The notes beneath the pieces are model-generated. The model was not told where the DNA came from. It was given only the letters and a program-made list of their open reading frames with translations, and ran no database searches. DNA of 64,000 nt, from the NCBI RefSeq assembly GCF_001638985.1, contig NW_017265134.1:2261732-2325731 (forward strand), read 5' to 3'. The DNA is from Phycomyces blakesleeanus NRRL 1555(-) (Eukaryota > Mucoromycota > Mucoromycetes > Mucorales > Phycomycetaceae). The first letter of the stretch is position 1; each line of letters begins with the position of its first letter. Shown piece after piece: positions 1 to 11,722 of the stretch. Made by a program: the position numbers and the translations under genes.

Positions 1-653
1 TCTGTACGCAAGACCGCAGATAGTGAGGCCGATTCCGTAGAAGAGGAGACTGTAGAGGAAACGGACATAACCATTCTTGTAACCAGCCTCAACAAAGAAC
101 ATAATAAAGGCAAAGGCAACATAGCTATAAAAATTTACAAAGTTAAATAAATAAATAAAATTATGACTTTGAATATTATTTAAACAAACAAACTTACATC
201 CAAGAGAGAATCATCACTGCGCGTGTGGAAGCACGAGCAAAGGTGTTCAGAGTAAGTACCGAGCCGAGCATAAAGACTTGATCACGGAGCATATCATGGG
301 CACGGTTGAGACGGTTCTATAGATAAAGAACTGTTAGACAAAAGGACCTTGTATACTGTTTAGAAATGTCTTTTACTTACGCAGATACCACGAGACCAGG
401 AAGGAGGCTGAACTGTCTTGTGGTGGTTTGCAACATCTTGACCATCAAGAGCTGGATCAGCGGTACCAGAATGAACACCAGTTGACAGATCGCTCTCGTT
501 CGAGTTATCAAATGCATGGCGAGAAAACCAAGCAGCACCCCAGAACACATACAGAGTCATCCAGGCAATCCATGTAACGCGTACGTGCCAGTCGAGCAAG
601 AAGGCATTCATGGGCTCCATGTTATTGTGTATTTCAATAGCGGCAGCAGTCAT
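1..653 (-). CDS. multi-pass membrane protein, partial at the left edge
   Basis: Three exons are visible: 381-653, 198-316 and 1-124 (running off the window). The start is the ATG at 653. Donors GTAAGT and GTAAG and acceptors CTATAG and TTATAG keep the frame open across both joins. The protein has a hydrophobic segment near residues 20-45 (around the motif WIAWMTLYVFWGAAW), then a hydrophilic stretch, then NRLNRAHDMLRDQ. At least two further hydrophobic segments follow, with an Arg/Tyr-rich link between them, to the edge. This indicates several membrane passes. I do not recognise the family. The arrangement loosely recalls small four-helix enzymes such as MAPEG proteins, but no diagnostic motif was found. 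The C-terminus lies outside the window. Confidence 0.6.
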
Positions 654-1633
654 TTTGAACAAAGTAAGAGTGATTCAAAAAAAGAGAGCAAGGTGTATCT
701 ACCACACGATTAAATCCAAAAGTTAACGAGAGATTTATAGTGTGTGAGCTGGTTTTCTTGCAGGATGAAACATTCCTCCCTTGTTCATTACAAGACCGTC
801 CGTGCGATGAAGCCAGCAAAAAAAATTCCTCTTAGTGCTTTTCTATACATGATTCTTTACTATGATTCAATTCTTTTTTTTTATTATATACATACATATA
901 TTTGCATCAGTTATGTCACAAGCCTTGTCATGTAGAGCAAATTAAGAACAAATTGGCTTGCATCGGCGACCCAAAGTACCTTGAGAAATAGCAATTCTCT
1001 GACAGCCAGGCAACTTTTTGGTGTATGATTGATCTATTCACTACCGAGCTTTAATTCACCGAGCTTAGATAGTATTAGTGATAATCGAGAATGTGTTTTT
1101 TTTTCATCTTTGGCGTCAAGCATGATTATGAAGATGCATATATATTTGTCAACCTGAAGATCAATATAATAACCCCCGTCATTTTGACTGCAATTGACGA
1201 ATTATATCTTGCTTTTTTTTTTCTTTTTTCAAGGGATCCCACAAACTAAGCTGGGGTTGCAATTAAACTTGTCTTGGTTTATTTTTCATTATCAAAATAT
1301 GGATCGACAACGATAGGTCTAAATGAATCATACTAAGTAATAATGATAATAACATCAGATACAAGCATATAGCGTCGCTGAATAAATGCAGGGATCTCTG
1401 ATGTATTTTAGCGTGATTATTCACAGGCTATTTTGCATTATCGACAATATACAGCAAACATAACTTAGTAGCTTAAATTCATCATATCAATAAAAAAATA
1501 ATATTTGGAAATTTGGTTTGCATGATTTTATTTTATTTTGACATATAATTTGCATAGATATATAACTAATTAATTAATTGATTAATTAGTTAATTAGTTA
1601 ATTAGCTTTACGAGTTCAGTCCAAGTATATTGC
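654..1633. other. intergenic, AT-rich
   Basis: This gap lies between two minus-strand genes. It holds short ORFs only, poly-T runs, and a TTAATTAA-type run near 1567-1604. No gene or RNA was recognised. The first part should contain the promoter of the membrane-protein gene and the last part the 3' end of the HAD-protein transcript. Confidence 0.6.
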
Positions 1634-2993
1634 TTATGGAAGGTTCTTCAAGATAAAAGGATACAAATCTACCAAAGAAACCAGAGTGTTCTTTTTCAAA
1701 ATAGGATCTGATGTTTCAAAAGGTTCCTCAAAATCAAGTTTCTCTATATAAATAATATATATAAAAATTAGATAATTGGAATCAGGAAAATTTGCTTATT
1801 TCCTTAAAAGAAATAAACAATAAAAGTAAAATTTTACCTCTATCCAACAAGACCGCGTTCCAACCTGCATTTAATGCACCTAGCGTAAATCGAGTTTCAT
1901 ATTAGTTTATTGCTTTATTTTCAAAGATAGATATTATTACCATAGTAATCCCTATTAAGAAAAAAAATCAATTGATTGATTGATTAATAAACAAAGAAGT
2001 CTATTCATCAACAGATCTTATAACATGTTCCCTTACTTTCTCTCTGTGTCGCCTACATGTAGACAATTTTCTGGTGCAATGTCTGAATTGCCTTTAACTC
2101 GACGCGCAACCTCAAAAATATCCTTGTCGGGTTTTTCATGCCCAACGTCCACACTAAGGGTAACAAAATCAAAATAACCTTCCAGTTCCAAGCTCTTTAG
2201 GATATCCGCTAACAATAAGCACCCAAAAAACCACCCAAGTTAGATTATAATTATTCTTTAAACGCTAAGAGAATCATTATATTTACTTAATCTCTCATCT
2301 GAATTACTAATAACGCCCATCCTAAACCCCTTTTGACGCAAGATATTTAATCCAGGTAATGTGTCCTGGAACAAAGCATAGCTTTCTGTTGATGTGAATC
2401 GATGGTATAAAGAGTGAAACAAGGTATCAAAGCTGGAATCAAGTTCTAAAGCGACAATAAACAAAGCTAGGTTATTTTTTCCCAACAATAATAACCATAA
2501 AATCGGTGCGTATGAGAGTTTATTATTTACCTTTCTGAGAAACACCCGAGCTAAGGAATGTCTTGTAAACAAGCTAACAAAAAAAAAATAAGAAGAAGAA
2601 GTGTAATAAAAAAATAATATGCATAAAAAAGTAAGAGCTTATGCTTAAATGTGTAACACACATAAATTATTGATTGCTCTTACCTCTTGCCACCACAATT
2701 GAGGTGTTTTGCCTTGATGACGACCATAGAATGGAAATGCCTTTACATGACTTTTATAAACAGGCCCAAAATTTGCCTGAAGATTCGTGGGATTAACATT
2801 GATTCCGAATCGATGAGCTTCTTTAGCCTTTTTTTTTAAGTGTGTGTGAATGAGATGAGTAAAAAAAAATTGTTTTTAGATTCCAGTTTGGGATTAGGAA
2901 ACTCACATAAATAACACTAGGATTGACTTTCTGTCTAAAAAGAGTGTTAAAGGCGTCAAAGGTAATTAGCCTGATACGTGTGTTAGCAACCAT
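1634..2993 (-). CDS. HAD-superfamily hydrolase-like protein, HDHD3 type
   Basis: Eight exons join in frame: 2907-2993, 2684-2827, 2531-2573, 2287-2445, 2037-2208, 1941-1951, 1838-1879 and 1634-1743. They give about 255 residues, close to the roughly 250 of HDHD3 proteins. The N-terminus has TFDAFNTLF (HAD motif I), followed by a cap region containing FPFYGRHQGKTPQLWW. Motif II is GVISNSDERL, motif III includes VGHEKPD, and motif IV is HVGDTERKDYYGALNAGW. The motif I nucleophile Asp is present. The second Asp of the usual DxD pair, the general acid/base, is replaced (DAF), as in animal HDHD3, so ordinary phosphatase activity is doubtful. Exon 6 is only 11 nt long. The substrate is unknown. The family call is firm. 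Confidence 0.88.
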
Positions 2994-4168
2994 TAAGTGT
3001 ATAGAGTGAATAGGTTGTTTATTTGAGATACCAAAGGAAACTACGGGGAATCACAAAATTGCATTAAAGAAAAGGGACGGGAAAGCGGGCTTTACAATCA
3101 ATCAGTTTAGGGGGGGGGGGGGGGGGGGGGGGGGAAAAATAGCATCCCAAAAAAAAGTCTTGCCATTATAAAAATTCACACTTCTTTTTTTTTTATACAG
3201 ACAAAATTATTATTATTATTATTATTTGGAGAAGAGTTGTTTTTTATATAGAATATATATATAAAAGGATAGAGGTAGAAAGATAGAGAGAGAGAGAAAG
3301 AGTATGTACAGGTAGATAGGTGGGGTTTATCCAACCTTAAATAGGTTGAAATACAAGGAAGAGATAAAGAGATATAAAGAGACATGAAAGGGGAAGAGGG
3401 TAAGATTGGGAAGAGAGCCACAGATTGGCAAAGTAAATAAATTTGTAAATAATATGAAAGATGCCGTCTTTTTTTTGGAATTTGGTCTCTGAAGTGTCAT
3501 GCCTGTAGTTGTGTGATGCAGTGTAAAGAAAGAGAGAGGTTTAGGGAGATAGAAATAAAAGAAAGAAAGAAAATACAAGTAAAATAGATAGAAACTAAGG
3601 TTGTAAGTGAAAAGGGGAGGAGAAGGGAGGGGGAGAAGAAGGAGAAGAAGAAGAAGAAGAAGAAGAAGAAGAAGAAGAAGAAGAAGGAGAGCCGAGGGGG
3701 GGACATCAAAGAAATTAAAGGAAGAAAGAAAGGATACCAAACGCTATTTTTTTGTTGTTCTCCTCTTGTTCTTGGTTCAATACTTTGGACTTTTTGGAAT
3801 TTGTGATTTGGTATCTTTGACTTCTTTGCTTGTTGAAGCTCATTTGTTTTTGTTTTTGTTTTTTTTTACCGTAAAGAAAAGCGTAGTTGTTGGGTGATCT
3901 TTTAGTAGTGGTAGTAGTAGTGCTGATGATGATGATGGTGACAGTGATGGTAGTGGTGACAGTGATGGTAGTGGTGGTAGTGGTGGTAGTGGTGGTAGTG
4001 GTGGTAGTGGTGGTAGTGGTGGTAGTGGTGGTAGTGGTGGTAGTGGCAGTGGTAGTGGCAGTGGTAGTTGTAGTAATAATAAGTAATAATAGTTGATGTT
4101 GATGTTGGTGTTGTTGGTGTTGGTAATATTGTTGAATTTTAAAGTTGTGGTTTGATATGATACTTTCT
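2994..4168. repeat. low-complexity intergenic block: poly-G, GAA and GGTAGT arrays
   Basis: This stretch has no credible gene. It carries a run of 25 G at 3110-3134 and purine-rich plus-strand DNA from about 3280 to 3720. An AAG/GAA triplet array lies at about 3635-3686, and a GGTAGT hexanucleotide array at about 3900-4078 with its cleanest part at 3973-4043. The long reading frames here, such as poly-Val or poly-Arg on one strand and Thr/Pro-rich on the other, are products of the repeats. The GGTAGT array begins about 90 bp past the stop of the Sds3 gene and may fall in its 3' UTR. Confidence 0.85.
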
Positions 4169-6389
4169 TTACTTCTTCTTGTGTACCGCTGCACATGCTT
4201 TCTTTACCGGGAATTCGATACCCTATAAAGTACACACACAAACAAACACCATTAAGTACTTAATAATTCATACAATACACAGGCGCTTGCATGGACTAAT
4301 GCTTCCTTACGCTACTTACTCCTCGCATCTTGATCATATCTGAACTCATGTCGTCTTCGGTCAATCTGAATACTAATGACGGGCGTAAAAGTGAAAATGG
4401 GTTAAGGATATAGTTGTGAAATATCTACCGAGATTAGAGCGTATATTTATATATTTTTTTGAAATGCAAAGGATATCTGACGCCTGTTTCCGTTTGTTAG
4501 TCTTGACTTCCGTAGTTTCATTCCCTCTTTTACGTAAATTGCGTTTCTGTGGTCGGATTTGGGCATCGATTGGGACATCTATAAATACAAGCATAAATAT
4601 AAACATATGTGAGAAATTCAGAAAATGTCATCTCCCCAAAACAAAAATTCAATTGGGCCAATAATTTAATTTAATTTGATTTAATTTAATTTAATTTCAC
4701 CATCCCAGAAAATTTTACTTACCAAAAGTGAAGTCTCCATTATCCTTTTCCTCCTTTAGTTTCCTACGTTTGGCTTCTAGTGCAGCAAAGAGTCGCTCTC
4801 TTACATTCTGTGTCTCGGTCTATAGAGCGATATCATCAATAGCAGGTCAGTTCCCAATCACAGCTTATATTCCGTTAAATCGAGATCGAAATCGAAATCA
4901 AAAGAGTTCTTGTCATCCCCCCTTTTTTTTCTTTCTTTCTTACATGATAGTCTTCTTCGGCCTGATAGATCATTAGAGCTGCCTGGTTATCTGTCTGTTG
5001 CCGCTGATACTCCCAGAAAAGTCCACTGTCATCTATCATTTTCCGTTTATTTGTCTCTTGTTGGCTCACACTCTCAAGCAATCCAGCGTGAGTATCTAGG
5101 ATATAAATTATGAATTTAAAGTGTCCTCTTTTTTTTCCCTTTTTTTGTAGACCAGCCCAGCCAGCCAATCCATTTTCTATTTATTTATTTATTTATTTAT
5201 TTAATTTAATCTATTAAATTTGTTCCTTACTGGACATCACTTGTTGGATTTCTTGTCGAAGAGCCGCCATCTTGTCTGTGAAGATGCTGCGATGGTCAGT
5301 AAACGATCCAGGAAAGGCAGCAGACCTACCGTGAGCTATTCTCGCTAAAATCTGTCTCCAGCTTTTCCAGGCGACTCTCTATATCTTTTCGACGTCTGAC
5401 ACGTCGATTGTCAGCACCCTCGTGACTGGCTATGGTTTCGTAGTGACCCACGCTGTCGTAGCTTGGTGTGTTTTCGTAACTTCCAATCGTCTCATAGCTA
5501 GTGCTTGCTTCAAACTGGTCTTCTTCAAACGTTTGCTCGTAGTTAGGCGGTTCATAGTTAGGCGGCTCGTAATGAGGCTCATAGCCATGAGGTTCATAGT
5601 TGGCTATGCTATCAGCTACATATAGAGATATATGTGTAGAGAGAGAAAAGAGAGAAAGAGAGATTTAGGTATATAGCAAATAAATAAAAAGAAAAAAGAA
5701 AAAAAATTTAGTGCCTCCATTGAACTCTCCTCATTCGATTCATTTAATCGAGCTTTACCAGAAAACCAGTACTCAGGTCCGTCTGCTTCATTCATGATGA
5801 CACCCGGTCCTCCACTAACGAGGAATCCATACTTGTTCTTGTGTGGTTGTGCTTGATTCAAAGGTGCCTGTTGCTGCCGGGATAAGGGTTGGGTATGGCG
5901 AGTGAGGGGTGGTAGCCGTTGGTCATTCGGATAAGGTACACCACCGCCACCATTGCCATTGGAATTGCCACCATTGGTACCACCACCACCACCACCACCA
6001 CCAACAACAACAGCATGTCGCATGACTGAATAGGCCGCGTCGTTGGTCATTTCAGGGCCAAGACTAGCCCGGGTTTTTCCTTTTACAGGCCGGGCCATCG
6101 GCATTCCAGGAAAGTTAGGTGGTCGAGACTCGGGTTGCAAATGAGAAGGATGGGCTAACAGGCGTTGCTTGGTTGGAACTGATGAGGGTGTTTGTGGTGT
6201 TGTTGCTCGCTGACGAGCCATTGCGGCCGCGACGGCTGCTGCTGCTGACACGGACGGAACAGAATTATTGCCGTTTGGAGAGTCCATTGTCATGGAAGAA
6301 GGGTCATTGAGGCTACCGCGACCCGAAGACGGTGAAGATACGAAAGAAAACGACGGCTTGGTCGTACCCAAGAGAGAAGCGAGTGGCAT
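4169..6389 (-). CDS. SDS3: Sds3/BRMS1-family subunit of the Sin3 histone deacetylase complex
   Basis: Exons: 5759-6389, 5330-5615, 5231-5286, 4944-5095, 4723-4819, about 4429-4578, about 4320-4372 and 4169-4222. The first exon is low complexity (Ala, Gly, Asn and Gln runs). Exon 2 has a tyrosine-rich repeat (NYEP units) and then RVRRRKDIESRLEKLETDF, where the Sds3 core starts. The core continues through exons 3-5 with THAGLLESV, a coiled coil with FWEYQRQQ, and RERLFAALEAKRRKLKEEKD, which is typical of Sds3/BRMS1. The tail has LTEDDMSSDM, matching the conserved 'LTDEQIMEDL' region. Sds3 proteins scaffold the Sin3-Rpd3 deacetylase in the nucleus. The exon 6/7 junction is ambiguous: donor GTAGAT at 4428 or an earlier GTCAGA. 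The start could also be the internal ATG at MTMDSPNG. Confidence 0.82.
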
Positions 6390-6882
6390 GAAGAACGGTT
6401 ATTATTGTTTTGTGTGTTTTGTTTTTGTTTCTGTATCTTGTATCGTAAGCTCAAAGTCGAAGAATAAATGTAAAGAGCAAAGAGACTTATGGACCAAGTG
6501 CAATGGTATTCAAACAAAAGTACAAAGAGGGGATCGCAACAGGAATAATATATATATATATATGTGTGTGTGTGTGTATATATATATAAGAAGGCACACA
6601 GAGTGGAGAGAAAAAGAAAACCGGCAGTGCCAAAAAAAATAAGCTGAGAAGCTTCGATAAAAGAGAGCCAAAGTGTAATAAAAAAAAAGAAGAGGAAAAA
6701 AAAAGTGCCAGCCTAGGACAGGTGAGAGGATTTAAATGTGAGAGGGGTAAAAAATGGAGCTGGGGGACACCTCTCTCCAAGCCACCAGACCTTATCATTC
6801 GAAGTTACTGACTTGACTGGTTTTCCTTTATTCGATTAAGGTACATGTACATTGAATGAACATTCTCTCTCTCCTTCCCTCT
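6390..6882. other. intergenic, with TA/TG microsatellite
   Basis: This gap holds the upstream region of the Sds3 gene and the 3' flank of SDS22. A (TA)n(TG)n(TA)n microsatellite lies at about 6548-6589. The rest is purine-rich plus-strand DNA. No gene was seen. Confidence 0.6.
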
Positions 6883-8666
6883 TTAACGTACATAACTAGA
6901 GTTCATTAAGGGAGTTTCTGCTTAGTAACAAGTATAAAAATTTACTGATATTTTAAGTATATGCACAAATACTTACGTTGCATCTATTCTCTGGATGTTT
7001 GGGAGAGAAAGGCGTACTTTGTTACGGTAGGTTGCCATATTCTCCAATTGCATTGGGTTGCCCTCCAAGTAAACTGTCTGCAATGTCTTTATGTTTCCAA
7101 GTTCACGTTCCAGCTCAGCAAAGCACTCATTACCAAACTGGTTACCATTAGCCTAAACACAAACCATAATATGTCAGGATATACTTGTCAATAAAATAAA
7201 ATAAAAATTACAATATCCTCTTTTATCTTACCCAGAAATCTTCGAGATTTTTCAGGTGGGATAGGTTTTCAATATGAGTCAATTTGTTGCTAGCTACATC
7301 CAATATAGTCAATTTATGCTAGAGTACAAAGAAAAGAAAAGAAAATCAATTAGACATTATCCACATCTAAATATATAATATAAATATTACTACTTTATAC
7401 TTACATTATTTTCCAGCCCTTCAATTTTCTCGATCGCATTGTGGCTAGTGTATAACTCCTCGAGATTAACCAATCCTTCCAAGCCCGTTAATTTTGTCAG
7501 GCGGTTACTTTGAATACTTAACACTCGCAGGTTGCGTAATGCACCCAGGTTCTTTATGTCATTGATATCAATATTTGTCATTGTATATTAGAATCATTAT
7601 CCTTGGTTTACCATACCTCTAGCTTTGTGATCTTGTTCTTTCCGAGCCACAACTGTTCCAAATTCACCAAATGATCAAGGTTCTGGATCTCCTACAGAAA
7701 AGCGTTAGTTAGTACATCGATTAATTAATGAGTTGATAATTATGTGTATAATATTTGTAAAACTTACTCTGATACGATTGGCACCCAACTCAAGGTTGGT
7801 AACATTAACTAGTGTATCAAGGTTTTCGATTTTTGAGATCTTATTGCTCACAAAGTACAGATCCTTGAGATTGACAAGATTTTCAATGTGTTTGATGTGC
7901 TTAATCTTATTAAAGGAAAGGTCGAGGGATCTGTGCAACGTTGATCAGTAAATATGACGAACATCAAAATTTCCCTTTAGATAACAACAGTCGTGATCAT
8001 GAAATTTTTCTACTTACTCCAATGTTTGAAGACTATTGACCCCACTGATACGAGAAATCTTGTTATCGTACAAGTCGAGTTCCTTGAGCTCCTTCAAACC
8101 TTCCAATCCTTTGACATCAATGATGAAGTTTTGACGCAAACAAAGTCGCTAATATTAATTAAATAAAATGAGTTACATGTTATTACTATTAAAGGGAAAA
8201 AAATCAATGTATATTTTACCTGAAGATTTTGGAACCGTTCAAGACCAAGAGAAGGAATGTCTGCAACTCGCATATGAATAGCATCGACCTCCTAAAGGAA
8301 TATGTCAGCAATTGGAGCTATATTCACAATAGCTGTCTTTTAAATATATATATAACCTACAGTAGTGTCATCAGGGTAATCATCCAATAAGCCTAATGTT
8401 CCAAGATGCAATACATCTTCACATTAGATTTTGCCCCCTTTTATTTTTTATTTTATTTTATTGTTATTATTATTATGAGGATGACTACCATTATATTCCC
8501 TACCTTCTTCTGTTGTTTCGGTCACGGGTTCATCCTCTGAATCTTCTGCATCGGTGCTGGGTTCTTGAATCATTGCAACTTTGTGAGGTTTGATTGGGGT
8601 GTCATTTTGAGAGGTATTGACATTGCTGGTCAAGGTTTCGGTAATGTTTTCTGTGGAATCAGACAT
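6883..8666 (-). CDS. SDS22: SDS22-type leucine-rich-repeat regulator of protein phosphatase 1
   Basis: Ten exons: 8504-8666, 8361-8392, 8220-8291, 8018-8148, 7768-7930, 7617-7691, 7405-7551, 7232-7318, 6977-7152 and 6883-6895. All phases agree and give 352 residues, the usual size. After a Ser/Thr/Glu-rich leader of about 60 residues come the 22-residue SDS22-type repeats (for example LDLSFNKIKHI, LELGANRIREI, LWLGKNKITKLE, LSIQSNRLTKL, LDVASNKLTHIE). The LRR cap follows (YLEGNPMQ...YRNKVRLSLPNIQRIDATYVR). SDS22 binds the PP1 catalytic subunit and acts in its maturation and in mitosis. The last exon codes only for the final residues: the donor after GCA-AC and the acceptor CTCTAG at 6896 complete the conserved IDAT(Y/F)VR ending, which strongly supports this tiny exon. 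Confidence 0.95.
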
Positions 8667-9109
8667 TTATATCTTATTTTTTTTAAAAAAATAATAATAA
8701 AATAAATTGATATGAAAGAGATGGCACCAAAAGCTACGTTCTCAACGATAAACTGTAAAGCAGAAAAATATGAATCTAAAGTCCGAATGATGCCTTTTTT
8801 TTATTTTAATTTTATTTTATTTTTGGAAATGTGACGTTTGAAGACTAGGTTTAGAGCATCTTCAGCAGTGAGTTAACTTCCTTTTTGTTTTGTATGAGAC
8901 AGAATTCTATTATGAAATTTCCCAAAAATAAAGAAAGAAAGAATAGGTCGTACTTCCTAGAGAAGAAGGAGAGGACAGTCGGCAAGAAGATGTTCAAAAG
9001 TCTGATTAGAATAGCCACTTTATTTAGAATTTAGAATTTAGGAATCCAGCTAATTCATATGTAAGTATATTTAAAACAAAGAAAAGGGAAAGCCAAAGAG
9101 AAATGCTAT
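8667..9109. other. intergenic
   Basis: AT-rich flank between the start of SDS22 and the stop of DBP5. Nothing beyond AT-rich runs and an AAAGAAAGAAAG stretch was recognised. It should hold the SDS22 promoter and the DBP5 3' UTR. Confidence 0.5.
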
Positions 9110-11303
9110 TTAAATCATAGACTTGATGATGCGTTCAGTTTCTTGAAGATCGTCGATACTGAGACGGTGAATAGGACGGTTAAAGTATTTTTCCACAAAG
9201 TTCATCTTATCCCAGCTGTCTTTATCATGAACAAAGTTAAGGCTGACTCCTGTGCGCCCAAACCGACCAGTTCTTCCTACGCGATGCAAATAGGCTTCCA
9301 CATCCACGCCACCCTCTGGCAGCTCTGGCATATCGTAATTAATCACAAGACTCACTTGGAGTATATCGATTCCGCGTGACAAAACGTTTGTAGTAATCAG
9401 CACTTTGAATTCACCATATCTGAATCCATCCATAATCAGGTCGCGCTCCTCTGAGCACATTCCACCATGAAGAGAAACAACAGTATGACCATTCTCTGTC
9501 ATGCGCCTGGCAATTTCATCTGCCTCCAGACGATACTATTGGCAGGATGCAAAGGGTAAGAAGGAGATGCAGGGAGATTGCTAGGAATGTTACTTGCCTT
9601 GCAGAAGATTATACTCTGGCTCACTGTCAATAGATCATAAAAGTTACACAACGCATCATATTTTGAATTTGCGCTTGGGCAATCCATGTAAAACTGTTTG
9701 ATTCCTTCGACAGTCAATTCGGACTTCTTTAGGGTCAGTTTGACAGCGTCTGGTGCAAACTGGCTTGCGAATTTCTCAACACGTGTAGCATATGTGGCAG
9801 AAAACAAGATTATCTGTGGGTTCTTGACAATAGCTCTAAAATAAAAACAAACAAGTCAATATATCAATACAAAAGACATCTTGCATTTAGCATGTATATA
9901 TATATATATGTATTTCAAAAATCTAGTTACCTTTTGATACGCAGACTTTGGTCGCCTAGACCATTTTGTTCAAGCATGTTATCTGCTTCATCAAGTACAA
10001 ACACTTTGATGTTTCTGGTGTCAAGATGTCTGGAGCGGATTGCATACAGTATTGAGCCAGGTGTACCAACCACAACATGGCTCGAGATCTTTTCTTTAAA
10101 GTCAAAGTTTTTGATGACGCAGGTAGAGGTTATAGATGTGAATTTTGACATGGTTCCGACAACATCTATAATCTGACGAGCTAATTCACGAGTTGGTGCC
10201 AAGCATATTGCCTTGATATCACATTCAATAAAACATATGCATATATGTATATATATTAATATCAATGTGTATATTTAATGTCAAAAAGAAGGGGGGAAGG
10301 GGAGTTTAATATCTTACTTGAGTAACTGGAAGGGAAGGATCAACACGTTGTAGGATAGTCAAGACAAATGCAGCCGTCTTTCCTAATAATAATATTTTGA
10401 AATTCAGTACTGTAATGCCATTTTATCATTATCATTATTGATTAAATCTAAACCTTACCTGTTCCACTCTGAGACTGTCCGATCATATTTCTAGGGCTAA
10501 TTGTATAAACAAATGAAAATCAAATAAACAACCAGACGCGTCGTAAGAACATGGTAGATATAAGGCCACATTGTCCAGTGACTTACGGATCTTCTAGTAG
10601 CAAAGGGAGGGCACGCTCTTGAATCTTTGATGGAGCTGAATATTTCATTTCGTAGACTCCAGTAAGAATGTCCTCACGTCTATCAAAAAAAAACATTATT
10701 CACGCGATAAAGAAATATATATAATATATATATAATGTCTTACAGATTTAGATCCTCAAATCTTTTTATAGAGCTTGTCAGTTGGTCAAGCTTGTTGTTT
10801 CCAGCAAAGGAGATGAGTACTGTCTCTCCATCTCTTCCCATCAATCTTTCGCGTTCGGTTTCAGAAGAGTGGTCTTCTACGGTAGTTTTATAGAACATTT
10901 ATCAAAGCTTAGAATAAATTTAAATAAAGTACAAGATGTATTTGACAATATCAATCTATTGATTGTCTCTTATAAGTACCGTCTAGAAAGTATATTGATT
11001 AATGATAGGTTTGGGAATGTAAGGAAAAGATATGATTTCAAATCAAGAGCTACTTACATGAGTTAACCAAGTCTTTAAGCTTATAGGTAACAACATTCTG
11101 ACCATCTGTTGTGGTATAAGTTCAAAATAATAGCCATAACCATAGCCATAGCCATAATAATGTAAGTGCTGTGAATATTTATGTAAAATGAGAGAGATAG
11201 AGAGAATAGACAGCACTGTATATAAAGAAGCATTATTTTATTTTGATAGTCTAGTTATTGTGTAGCTTAAAGTTAAGGTGGATATATACTTACGTATTTC
11301 CAT
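9110..11303 (-). CDS. DBP5: DEAD-box RNA helicase DBP5/DDX19, mRNA export
   Basis: All helicase motifs are present: the Q-motif region (SAPSKIQERALPLLL), motif I GQSQSGTGKTAAF, Ia APTREL, Ib VGTPGS, II DEAD, III SAT, IV IIFCK, V TTNVLSRGIDI and VI HRVGRTGRFGRTG. The order and the 'PRNMIGQSQSGTGKT' context are those of Dbp5/DDX19, which remodels mRNPs at the cytoplasmic face of the nuclear pore with Gle1 and IP6. The gene is split into many short exons. One intron (9536-9597) has a GC donor (AAG|GCAAGT), the only choice that keeps the frame between IIFCK and YRLEADEIARRM. The N-terminus is less certain: the predicted first exon is 10 nt (ATG GAA ATA C, 11294-11303), joined to 11058-11105 and 10744-10873. 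Confidence 0.92.
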
Positions 11304-11686
11304 TGTTAAAAGAAAAAGATGTAGTTTAAAAGAAGTTCAATGTATACGGAAGAAATGTGTAGCTAGCAAGAGAACAAACGAACAAAAAGAAAGAAAAGCT
11401 GTATGCTAAAAAAAAAACAAGATAATTACAAGATGCCAGAGATAATATATACGCGATTTTCTTATTCCCATTCACTCCTTTACAAACACATCTGTGATAG
11501 TAAAAAACAATAAACTTCCATATATAGACGTGTTCTTGTATTTGTCAATGCAGTTTTATTTTTTAGACAAAAAAGGAGAGAGATAATAGAAAGATTCAAA
11601 GTTCAGGTGACTTTAATTTTTTGGTTCTGTTGCTGGTTTTTCTTGGAGTGTCTTTACAGGAATTTACAGAAGAAATGACTCTTATA

Positions 11687-11722
<36 letters not shown>

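Noticed and set aside
3607..4241. Frames rich in Arg, Val, Thr or Pro
   Set aside because: They are translations of GAA and GGTAGT repeats, present on both strands.
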